Assembly (NCBI RefSeq): GCF_003201875.1
Contig: NZ_QJKD01000020.1
Location: forward strand, 1-64,000
Length of the DNA: 64,000 nucleotides
Source of the DNA: Hungatella effluvii
GTDB lineage: Bacteria; Bacillota; Clostridia; Lachnospirales; Lachnospiraceae
Direction of reading: 5' to 3'
Each line of letters starts with the position of its first letter. Position 1 is the first letter of the stretch. The position numbers and the translations under genes were made by a program. The notes under the pieces are model-generated. The model was given only the letters and a program-made list of their open reading frames with translations, did no database searches and was not told where the DNA came from. Shown here piece by piece: positions 18,041-25,673 of this stretch.

Positions 18041-18073
18041 ATGTTATCGGTAGAAAAGGCAGCTTTCCTCTAA
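18041..18073 (+). CDS. Possible 10-codon leader peptide in the rsgA leader
   Basis: ATG 18041 has AGAAGGAG eight bases upstream, a better ribosome site than most genes here, yet the frame (MLSVEKAAFL) stops after ten codons. It sits about 100 bases before a terminator and 340 before rsgA. This is the arrangement of ribosome-controlled attenuators. It might also be the start of a decayed gene. Confidence 0.4.
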   Translation: MLSVEKAAFL

Positions 18074-18177
18074 AACAGAATACTGCGGAGCGCAGCAGGA
18101 AACCGGAGAGAATACCGGTGTCTTTGTGGCGTGATCCACTACCTTTCGTGAATACTGTCGCGCTGTGCGCTTTGCAG

Positions 18178-18201
18178 GACACGTCTGGCGTGTCTTTTTT
18201 T
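18178..18201 (+). terminator. First terminator in the rsgA leader
   Basis: GACACG and CGTGTC form a six-bp stem with a five-base loop, followed by seven T. It lies between the short leader frame and rsgA. Confidence 0.65.
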
Positions 18202-18235
18202 GTACCCATTTTTAAACGGGCGGCATGACAGAATA

Positions 18236-18279
18236 ATCCCGCGGAGACAGACTGGAAGGTTTGTTTTCGCGGGATTTTT
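18236..18279 (+). terminator. Second terminator in the rsgA leader
   Basis: ATCCCGCG pairs with CGCGGGAT across a 24-base loop and a T-run follows. It is a second stop signal in tandem, 102 bases before the rsgA start. Confidence 0.6.
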
Positions 18280-18380
18280 GCATCTGTTTTAAGGAAAGTT
18301 ATGAGCATCAGAAGGAGAAAAAACAATGAGAGAGAATGGATTTTTTTATGAGAAACGAAGTAATACGGAGGCTGACAGAA

Positions 18381-20126
18381 ATGAGTATAGAACAATATGG
18401 ATACAAGAAAGCGGATACGATTGACTGCGGGACAGGAATTCCCGCCAGAGTGACAGCAGTTCACCGCTCCCATTTTGAAATCGTCTGTGACTGGGGAACG
18501 GGACTGGCTCGTTTAAAGATGGGAGAATACTACGGCGGTAATGAGAATGTCCCCGCCACAGGGGATTTTGTGCTCGTAAACTGGCAGGAGGGCAGTGAAA
18601 GTCTGATATTAAAGACGCTTCCGCGAAAGACGTATTTTGCGCGTCTGGATCCGTCCTCGTCGGGATACGGGGAACAGGCCATTGCAGCCAACTTTGATTA
18701 TGTCTTTATCATGCAGGCTTTGGACCGGGATTTTAACCCGCGGAGGCTGGAACGGTATTTGACACTGGCATGGCAGTCGGGAGCGACCCCTGCGGTGATT
18801 CTCACGAAGGCGGACGAAGCAAAAGACCCGGCTGTCCACGTACTTGCGGCTGAAAAAATAGCCGCCGGTGTCGATGTATATGCGGTCAGTGCGAAAACCG
18901 GACAGGGGATTTCCGAACTTTCAAAATATATGAAGCCGGGCCGGACCACAGTCTTCCTTGGTTCCTCCGGGGTGGGAAAGTCGACGCTGGTCAATGCCCT
19001 CGCCGGAGAAGCGATTATGGAAACGGGAGCGATCCGGGAAAAAGACGGGCGCGGCAGACATACGACCAGTCACCGGCAGCTGATCCTTTTAAAGGATGGA
19101 GCTATAATTATTGATACACCGGGGATGCGGGAACTTGGCATGTGGGATGTCAGCGAAGGGCTGGGGCAGAGCTTCGCCGATGTGGAACAGTATCTTGGGC
19201 GCTGCAGATTCAATGACTGCCGCCATCAAAGTGAACCGGGCTGTGCAGTCAAGGCGGCCATCCAAAGCAGCGAACTTCCTGCAAAACGGTGGGAAAGCTA
19301 TTTGAAGCTGCTTACGGAAGCGCGGTTTGCCGACGATAAGGCCGGCTATCTGAAGGAAAAACGCCAGTGGCACAAGAGCATCTCGAAAATGCAGAAGTCA
19401 GGAAGAAATGCAGATTACAGAATCGAACCGTGCATGGAGACATTTACCTGCCGGGCCTGCGGAAGGCTGATCTCACCGGAAGACGCGGGAAGCAGCCACC
19501 GCAACCACTGTCCGCACTGCCTGACCAGCATTCATGCCGATAACCAGCCGGGAGACAGGGCGTCGCTCTGTAAGGGAAGGATGGAGCCCGTGAGTGTGTG
19601 GGTGAAAAAGAACGGCGAATGGGCGATCATTCACAAATGCAGATCCTGCGGAACCCTAAGCTCGAACCGGATAGCCGCGGATGATAACATGTATCTGCTC
19701 ATGGAGATTGCAATGAAGCCATTGCATGCGCCGCTTTGCCGGCCGGGTGAGGCGGAAGAAGAGGGAACGAGAAGCGCAGAATCAGCAGCAAAGGCAAACA
19801 GCCGCTGTCAGGTATGCGGCTCCCCAGTGAACCTGGACGGAGAAAAACGCAGGCATTGTCCTGGCTGCCTGTCCGGTGTTCACACGGATGAGGACCGGCC
19901 GGGAGACGGGGCATCGCTATGCAGAGGTGTTCTGGAGCCAGTCGGTGTGTGGGCGAGAGATGATGGACGGTGGGAGATCATTCACCGCTGCCGATCTTGT
20001 GGTACCTTATCATCTGATCCGGTGGCCGCCGCCGATAACACAACGCTGCTCCTGTCCATCGCAATGCGGCCGCTGGCATCGCCGCCGTTTCCTTTATGGC
20101 AGCTGAGAAAAGAACCGGCGGACTGA
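18381..20126 (+). CDS. rsgA: Ribosome-assembly GTPase RsgA fused to two RNHCP zinc domains
   Basis: I choose ATG 18381 because GGAGG lies at 18367-18371; frames to 18336 have no good site. The product is 581 aa, against about 300-350 for ordinary RsgA. Residues 1-345 are RsgA: OB fold, circularly permuted GTPase with LTKAD and P-loop GSSGVGKST (194-202), and a zinc site (CRFNDCRHQSEPGC). Residues about 353-450 are an RNHCP domain (FTCRACGRL, RNHCPHC), and about 474-570 a second, diverged copy (CQVCGSP, RRHCPGC). RsgA releases maturing 30S subunits. The fused zinc domains probably bind RNA or ribosome. A 32-codon frame at 18326-18424 with its own AAGGAG overlaps the start. Confidence 0.9.
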   Translation: MSIEQYGYKKADTIDCGTGIPARVTAVHRSHFEIVCDWGTGLARLKMGEYYGGNENVPATGDFVLVNWQEGSESLILKTLPRKTYFARLDPSSSGYGEQAIAANFDYVFIMQALDRDFNPRRLERYLTLAWQSGATPAVILTKADEAKDPAVHVLAAEKIAAGVDVYAVSAKTGQGISELSKYMKPGRTTVFLGSSGVGKSTLVNALAGEAIMETGAIREKDGRGRHTTSHRQLILLKDGAIIIDTPGMRELGMWDVSEGLGQSFADVEQYLGRCRFNDCRHQSEPGCAVKAAIQSSELPAKRWESYLKLLTEARFADDKAGYLKEKRQWHKSISKMQKSGRNADYRIEPCMETFTCRACGRLISPEDAGSSHRNHCPHCLTSIHADNQPGDRASLCKGRMEPVSVWVKKNGEWAIIHKCRSCGTLSSNRIAADDNMYLLMEIAMKPLHAPLCRPGEAEEEGTRSAESAAKANSRCQVCGSPVNLDGEKRRHCPGCLSGVHTDEDRPGDGASLCRGVLEPVGVWARDDGRWEIIHRCRSCGTLSSDPVAAADNTTLLLSIAMRPLASPPFPLWQLRKEPAD

Positions 20127-20235
20127 CCGGAGGCCGTGGCGTCGAGGCGAATAAGCCATTGCAGCCAGTCGTAGGATTCCGATCCGTTCAGACACAAATA
20201 TGATAAAGATTGTCAGGAAAATATCAAAAACATTA

Positions 20236-20264
20236 TTGCAGGTATAAGGTTTGCTTTGTATAAT
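20236..20264 (+). promoter_or_regulatory. Promoter of the MerR-family gene
   Basis: TTGCAG (20236-20241), 17 bases, TATAAT (20259-20264). The start codon of the regulator gene is 43 bases downstream. Confidence 0.6.
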
Positions 20265-20306
20265 AAAGATAGATCACGGCGTAATTTTTAATAAGGATTG
20301 TGAAAA

Positions 20307-21161
20307 ATGATAAAACTGACAAATCTGGATGTGAAAAAGATGACGATTGGCCAGATGGCCAGAATGAACCATATTTCGGAGCAGACGCTGCGGCTTTACG
20401 ACCGGGAGGGCCTGCTCTCCCCTCTGGGACGGGACGAAAAAAACGGCTACCGCTATTATGACATCCGCCAGAGCGCCCAGCTGGATATGATCCAGTATAT
20501 GAAGGCTCTGGGGATGCCGCTGAAGGAAATCCGGGTCCATATGAAAAAATGGGACACCGGGCGTTTAAAACAGCTGCTGGTGGAAAACCGGGATGCCATC
20601 GACCGCAGAATCGAGGAGCTGAATTTACAGAAAAGGGCAATTGAGCGGACTCTGGACAGTTACGAGCGGTATGAGGCGGCTCCGCCTGACGGTTCGATCG
20701 TGCTGGAATATATTCCAAAGCGCCAGATGTACGTAAAGAACACGAATGTGAACTTTTATGACTATGAAATTGATGAGTATGAGCGGATTCTTCGGGATTT
20801 GAAAGAGGATATGGCTGCACACGCCATCTCGCCGTTCTTCTTCGCCAACGCGGGTACCATCCTGCGGAGAGAGAATTTCATGAAGCGGCGTCTCTATTCC
20901 GCGGAGGTATTCGTGTTTGTAGACCGGGAGTACGTGGACGAGGAACTCATAACGGTGATCCCGCCCAGCCCTTATCTCTGCATCTACTGTGACCGGTTTG
21001 AGAAGGAAAAGGAGTACATCGACCGGCTGCTGGTAGAGATCGAAGAGAAGCATTATACCGTGACCGGAGACTATATCTGCGAGGTGATTGTGGAAATGCC
21101 TCTGGATTACACGGAGCGCGGGATGTTTCTGCGCCTCCAGGTGCCGATCCGGATGGGGTAA
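20307..21161 (+). CDS. MerR-family regulator with GyrI-like effector domain
   Basis: The protein is 284 aa. An N-terminal MerR winged helix-turn-helix (MTIGQMARMNHISEQTLRLY then DREGLLSP and NGYRYYD) covers about residues 11-80, followed by the dimerisation helix (about 90-125). The C-terminal half (about 130-284) has the alternating strands of a GyrI-like ligand-binding domain, as in BmrR. Such proteins bind hydrophobic or cationic drugs and twist the promoter DNA to activate transporters. No efflux gene is next to it; the following gene is a dehydrogenase, separated by a palindromic repeat. The target is open. Confidence 0.9.
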   Translation: MIKLTNLDVKKMTIGQMARMNHISEQTLRLYDREGLLSPLGRDEKNGYRYYDIRQSAQLDMIQYMKALGMPLKEIRVHMKKWDTGRLKQLLVENRDAIDRRIEELNLQKRAIERTLDSYERYEAAPPDGSIVLEYIPKRQMYVKNTNVNFYDYEIDEYERILRDLKEDMAAHAISPFFFANAGTILRRENFMKRRLYSAEVFVFVDREYVDEELITVIPPSPYLCIYCDRFEKEKEYIDRLLVEIEEKHYTVTGDYICEVIVEMPLDYTERGMFLRLQVPIRMG

Positions 21162-21265
21162 GACTGCGGAAACTGCGCATGAATCCGGCATTTCAGCCAG
21201 ATCCGATTTGGTGATACTGCTCAATTGACCTGATACCGTATATAAGCCTTATAATGTAACTAATA

Positions 21266-21423
21266 CCTCCCGGCGTAAATACGCCACTATATAGCACCCG
21301 CTATCCACGCCAGGAGCACGCCTGCGAAGTTAGTCGTAGCACCCACTACGTCGTCACTTCGCAGACGCACACCTGACGCAGATATCAGGCACTATATATC
21401 GACGTATTTACGCCGGGAGGCAC
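21266..21423. repeat. Dispersed palindromic element, copy 1
   Basis: The outer arms (CCTCCCGGCGTAAATACG, 21266-21283, and its exact complement at 21403-21420) form an 18-bp perfect stem. Inner segments also pair (for example CTGCGAAGT with ACTTCGCAG), so the whole element could fold as one branched hairpin. Its reverse complement is nearly the same as 55860-56014, with about a dozen differences by eye. It carries no reading frame of note. It behaves like a non-autonomous foldback or REP-like element. It fills the gap between the MerR gene and the DapB-like gene. Confidence 0.85.
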
Positions 21424-21481
21424 TAACAAATGGGGCATGGCCCTGAAACTGTCGACTTTTTATAAGAAAGGAAGCGTTTTT

Positions 21482-22522
21482 ATGATGAATTATGAGAAGA
21501 TTCGTGTAGTACAGTATGGCTGCGGCAAGATGGCAAAATACATCCTGCGTTATTTATACGAGAAGGGCGCGGAAATCGTAGGTGCTATCGACGTGAATCC
21601 GGCAGTAGTTGGAATGGATGTCGGCGAATTCGCAGAACTGGGATTTAAGATTGGTGTGACAATCAGAGACGATGCGGATGCGGTTTTAGACGAGTGCGAC
21701 GCTGATATCGCGGTAGTGACGCTTTTCAGTTTCATGGATGACTGTTATGCTCATTTTGAAAAGTGTGTTTCCAGAGGCATTAACGTTGTGACTACGTGTG
21801 AAGAAGCGATCTACCCGTGGACAACCGCTTCCTCCATTACCAATAAACTGGATCTGCTTGCAAAAGAAAACGGCTGCACCATCGTAGGCGCCGGTATGCA
21901 GGATATTTACTGGATCAACATGATCGGCTGTGTAGCAGGCGGCGTGCACCGCATCGATAAGATCGAGGGCGCGGTAAGCTATAACGTGGAAGATTACGGT
22001 CTGGCCCTGGCGGAAGCTCACGGAGCAGGACTCACACCGGAAGAGTTTGAAGCCCAGATCGCACACCCGACGACTCTGGAACCGGCTTACGTATGGAACT
22101 CCAACGAGGCGCTGTGCAACAAGATGGGCTGGACCATCAAATCCCAGAGCCAGAAATGTGTACCGTATTTCTATGATACCGACCTTTATTCCGCAACGCT
22201 TGGAAAGACGATTCCGAAGGGCAACTGCATCGGCATGAGCGCAGTCGTTACCACGGAAACCTTCCAGGGACCGGTGATTGAGACACAGTGTATCGGCAAG
22301 GTTTACGGACCAGATGACGGAGATATGTGTGACTGGAAGATCATCGGTGAGCCGGATACCACATTCTATGTAACAAAACCGGCGACTGTGGAGCATACGT
22401 GTGCAACTGTGGTCAACAGAATTCCTACTATATTAAATGCACCGGCCGGATATGTAACGGTGGAGAAGCTGGAAGAATTACGGTATCTTTCCTATCCGAT
22501 GCAGATGTATCTTGATAATTAA
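21482..22522 (+). CDS. DapB-like NAD(P)-dependent amine dehydrogenase
   Basis: The protein is 346 aa from ATG 21482 (AGAAAGGAAG upstream); the frame is open to 21437 without a ribosome site. The N-terminus has a Rossmann fold with a glycine-rich loop (VVQYGCGKMAKYILRYLY), then VTLFSFMDD and NVVTTCEEAIYP, as in dihydrodipicolinate-reductase-like proteins. The closest relatives I recall are 2,4-diaminopentanoate dehydrogenase (Ord) of clostridial ornithine fermentation. The neighbouring ornithine pathway genes are absent, so another amino-acid-derived substrate is possible. A good terminator follows, and it stands as a single gene. Confidence 0.8.
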   Translation: MMNYEKIRVVQYGCGKMAKYILRYLYEKGAEIVGAIDVNPAVVGMDVGEFAELGFKIGVTIRDDADAVLDECDADIAVVTLFSFMDDCYAHFEKCVSRGINVVTTCEEAIYPWTTASSITNKLDLLAKENGCTIVGAGMQDIYWINMIGCVAGGVHRIDKIEGAVSYNVEDYGLALAEAHGAGLTPEEFEAQIAHPTTLEPAYVWNSNEALCNKMGWTIKSQSQKCVPYFYDTDLYSATLGKTIPKGNCIGMSAVVTTETFQGPVIETQCIGKVYGPDDGDMCDWKIIGEPDTTFYVTKPATVEHTCATVVNRIPTILNAPAGYVTVEKLEELRYLSYPMQMYLDN

Positions 22523-22544
22523 CAGAATAATGGTATGAATACAT

Positions 22545-22586
22545 GGGATATGCCGCGTGGAAAGAAAGTGTGGCATATCCCTTTTT
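22545..22586 (+). terminator. Terminator after the DapB-like gene
   Basis: GGGATATGCC pairs with GGCATATCCC, followed by TTTTT. Confidence 0.8.
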
Positions 22587-22686
22587 AATTACCAGATATC
22601 CGGACGCCGCGTGGAAATGTTCTCCTTATACATGTTCTATCCCTGCTGTGGTAACTGGAATGGAACTTATGCAACGCTGTACTAGT

Positions 22687-22838
22687 ACTCCATCCAGCCA
22701 GTAATCATAGTTCCAGCACTGCCTATTTTGCCATCTGCCGCGTTGTCGTCGGTCAGCGGAGGAACCACTCCGCTTCCCTACTCCGCCTTGCAGACTGACA
22801 AAATATTCAGCACTGGAATTATGATTACTGGCTGGATG
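22687..22838. repeat. Long inverted repeat in a gene-free stretch
   Basis: A 29-base arm beginning CTCCATCCAGCCAGTAATCA (22687) is repeated in reverse complement around 22810-22838 with one mismatch, separated by roughly 95 bases. The minus strand is open over 22626-23051, but the product resembles nothing I know and the inverted repeat lies inside it, so I do not call a gene. The rest of 22523-23160 shows nothing else. It marks the left border of the AT-rich island. Confidence 0.6.
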
Positions 22839-23169
22839 GAGCATTAGATCATATGACTGAGATTGAACAGACTCAGCAGTGAAAGGAGCGACAGTGATCA
22901 AAACAAAGCTCCCAGCCGATACCGCTCGACCAATATTAAGCCCCGCCTGAATAGCCTCTCCCCTTTCCCTCTCCGAGTTGACCTGAATCACTTCATGTAT
23001 TGCTGAAGTAATGTCTACAGTTACATCCATCATAACACCACACATGAACAAGCAATAAAAATTTCTGTTATAAAGATTTCTGCCAAATTCAGGTCAGTAT
23101 ATACCAAATATACCATACTTTGAATTTGCTAGTTAGTAAAAAAATATAAGCCTAAATATTATTAATAAT

Positions 23170-23238
23170 AACTATTGACAAAATCAACTATAGATGATAG
23201 GATAAAGTAACACAAAGTAGTAAATTGTTACAGGTAAC
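23170..23238 (+). promoter_or_regulatory. Promoter and possible operator of the hydrolase-carrier operon
   Basis: TTGACA (23175-23180), 17 bases, TAGGAT (23198-23203). The core AACTATTGACAAAATCAA (23170-23187) is exactly repeated on the other strand at 29711-29728, in front of the SnoaL gene. A small palindrome, GTTAC-AG-GTAAC, lies at 23227-23238, downstream of the -10, and may bind the MarR regulator. Confidence 0.6.
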
Positions 23239-23267
23239 CTAAACATTTGGAAAGGATGTAAGAAAGT

Positions 23268-24086
23268 ATGAAAAAAAACTTAACAGTGCATGTAAACGGA
23301 ATAGACTTTTATTGTGAAATGGGTGGTAGCGGCCCCGCAATTGTGTTGGTTCCTGATGGCTGCAACGATTGTGGCCCTTTTGAAAAACTGATGGAGTATC
23401 TATCTGACGAATACACAGTAATTACTTTCGATATGAGGGGAGGATCTCGTTCCTCTGATCCGTATCCTGAAGCGGTCACTCCTTCCCGGCTCGCTGATGA
23501 TGTTGCCGGTATCATTCAAAAATTAAATTTAGGTCCGGTTGCTGCAGCCTATGGGTGTAGCTCTGGAGGACAAACAGTTCTGGCTTTGGGAAAACGACAC
23601 CCCGAATTATGTAACTGCATATTGCCGCATGAGGCAGCATTACAAGCGGACACACCCTTGCCAGGTGCAGGATTTATTTTCTTTGATAACATTGAGACAT
23701 TTAGAACACTCATGCAAGGTTGTAAAGTTCAACCGGACGAACTTTGGGGAGTTGGTAATAAGGCAGGGATTGAAACGGTTACACCCGAAATGCATAACCG
23801 TATGGAAAAGAATCATGAGTTTTGGTTGCAATATTATCGGGGGAAAGTAGACATGGATCGCTATATGGTAGAGGATTTTGAGAAAATGCCGCCTGTTGAG
23901 TTTACGGTTGGAACCTGGACACCTTCATGGTTAGTAGTTGCTAATCTTGAAACGGCTAAAAGGGGTGATTGTCCAGTTACTTGGCTTCATTGTGCTCATC
24001 ATCCTGAATTGACCTGTCCGGAGGATTTAGCAGCTCATATAAAAGCAGCAGCTAAAAAATATGCTGGCCAATCAATCGGCATTTAG
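23268..24086 (+). CDS. Alpha/beta hydrolase
   Basis: The protein is 272 aa with AAAGGA upstream and no signal peptide. The fold is clear: oxyanion region after VLVPDGCND, the strand TFDMRGGSRSS, and the nucleophile elbow GCSSGG with Ser98. The likely catalytic His is in LHCAHHPEL near residue 245. It resembles proline-iminopeptidase or haloperoxidase-like esterases but no specific substrate can be read. Its stop is 12 bases before the carrier gene, and it begins the plus-strand arm of the AT-rich island, so it may act on a compound brought in by that carrier. Confidence 0.88.
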   Translation: MKKNLTVHVNGIDFYCEMGGSGPAIVLVPDGCNDCGPFEKLMEYLSDEYTVITFDMRGGSRSSDPYPEAVTPSRLADDVAGIIQKLNLGPVAAAYGCSSGGQTVLALGKRHPELCNCILPHEAALQADTPLPGAGFIFFDNIETFRTLMQGCKVQPDELWGVGNKAGIETVTPEMHNRMEKNHEFWLQYYRGKVDMDRYMVEDFEKMPPVEFTVGTWTPSWLVVANLETAKRGDCPVTWLHCAHHPELTCPEDLAAHIKAAAKKYAGQSIGI

Positions 24087-24098
24087 CGAGAGGTGAAG

Positions 24099-25469
24099 AT
24101 GAAAGAACAAACTAGCAATGATCGTATTGGTTTACGCGACAAAATGGGTATGCTTATTGGTGCCGAGTCGGGTATTGGGACATATATAGTCCTTTCTATG
24201 TACTTGCTCTATTTTTATTCGAATGTAATTGGGTTAAACATAGGTATTGTAGGTACAATAATCTTTGTATCAAAAATTTTAGATGGAGTTTCTGATATTG
24301 TAGCCGGTTTTATTGTTGACAGAACGAAAACCAGATTTGGAGCGGCTCGTGCCTGGGTTTTGTGGAATACGGTTCCTATGGCATTGACCTTTATTCTATT
24401 GTTCATGGTTCCGACAGATCCTGGTTTCCTTCAATATGTATATGTGTTTTTTTCCTATAATTTGTTTACTACCATCTGCTTTACCATGCAAGGTGCTTCG
24501 GGTAATAGCTTACCCACATACATAACACGAGATCAAAACAGCATTAGTACTCTGATTATGTTTCAGTATATCGGTGTAGCGGTAACTGGGTTTATTGTTT
24601 CCAGCTTTGCGATGAATTGGATTTCGATGCTTGGAGGAGATCGCAATGCGTGGCTTATGTTGTCTGGTATTCTTGCCGTTATCGGAATGGTTTCGCAGCT
24701 GTGTATGTTCTTATTTACGCGTGAACGTGTGAATCTACATAAGATGACTGGTGGTCAAAATGTGAGTATATGGGATGCCGTTCGCTCCATTTTTAAAAAT
24801 AAATATTGGGTTTATACTACATTAATTGGCTGCATAACGTCCTGTGTACAAGTGGCTATGGGGATTGTGAATGCGTACTATGCCCAATATATTTTAAATG
24901 ATGTTACGCTTGTGGGTCCTATAACTGCTGCTTTTATGCTGCCGCCAATATTTACATTCATGGTTATTGGCCCTCTGCTGAAAAGAATCTCTCGAAGATC
25001 TTTGGTTCGTTTTATGGCGGTTGTCGGTCTTGTAGGACAGGCGGTGATTGTTTTTGCTCCAACTACCCTGCCTGTTATCATGGCGGGCATGATACTAAAA
25101 GGAATGGCTTACGCATCCATTAGTATGACTTGTGCTGCTATGATGTCTGCCAGTATCGAATATGGTCATTGGAAGACGGGGGTGCGTTCACAAGCAGTAT
25201 TGATGAGTGCAAAGAGCATGGGAGAGAAAATAGCCACCGGCGTGGTCAGTGCTGTCATTGGTTGGATTCTTGCATTTGCTGGATTTAATGGCATGGTAGA
25301 AACACAATCTGCAAGTGCGATCGGTGCCATTAATGGTATGTTTGTGTGGATGCCTTTTCTGTTCTATGGTATAGTATTTATCTTGATTCACTTTTATCAC
25401 CTGGATAAGGAGTATCCTGTTATTATGACTGAGCTTGAACAGAGAATGAGTAATACAGTGGAGGAATAG
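24099..25469 (+). CDS. GPH-family (MFS) cation-coupled carrier
   Basis: The protein is 456 aa from ATG 24099; GTG 24093 is possible but has a poorer ribosome site. About 12 membrane helices are predicted. DGVSDIVAGFIVDRTKTRFG is the family signature, in which an aspartate-rich helix is followed by a DRTKTRFG loop, as in glycoside-pentoside-hexuronide carriers (MelB, UidB). Members import glycosides or glucuronides with Na+ or H+. A terminator follows at 25533-25564. Together with the alpha/beta hydrolase and the minus-strand esterase it suggests uptake of an esterified or glycosylated compound. Confidence 0.88.
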   Translation: MKEQTSNDRIGLRDKMGMLIGAESGIGTYIVLSMYLLYFYSNVIGLNIGIVGTIIFVSKILDGVSDIVAGFIVDRTKTRFGAARAWVLWNTVPMALTFILLFMVPTDPGFLQYVYVFFSYNLFTTICFTMQGASGNSLPTYITRDQNSISTLIMFQYIGVAVTGFIVSSFAMNWISMLGGDRNAWLMLSGILAVIGMVSQLCMFLFTRERVNLHKMTGGQNVSIWDAVRSIFKNKYWVYTTLIGCITSCVQVAMGIVNAYYAQYILNDVTLVGPITAAFMLPPIFTFMVIGPLLKRISRRSLVRFMAVVGLVGQAVIVFAPTTLPVIMAGMILKGMAYASISMTCAAMMSASIEYGHWKTGVRSQAVLMSAKSMGEKIATGVVSAVIGWILAFAGFNGMVETQSASAIGAINGMFVWMPFLFYGIVFILIHFYHLDKEYPVIMTELEQRMSNTVEE

Positions 25470-25532
25470 ACGGAGCTAATCCTATAAATGAATAAATCGT
25501 GGTGCGAAGATAATCGTCCATGAATAGCAATT

Positions 25533-25564
25533 AAAAGGTCTATGCTTTATTGGCATGGGCCTTT
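25533..25564 (+). terminator. Terminator after the GPH carrier gene
   Basis: AAAAGGTCTATGC and GGCATGGGCCTTT form an imperfect stem ending in T. It lies before the IS left end. Confidence 0.5.
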
Positions 25565-25673
25565 GTATCCATATAAAGTATAAATATGGCGATGTTTTTC
25601 ATGAATCTAAAATTTATCAATAGTTGATTTAATTAACAGAGCGTGATAGTATGGATACATTACAATAAAAGCA

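Noticed and set aside
22626..23051. 141-codon minus-strand frame in the gap before the AT-rich island
   Set aside because: It runs through a 29-base inverted repeat and has no recognisable domain; chance frame or remnant.
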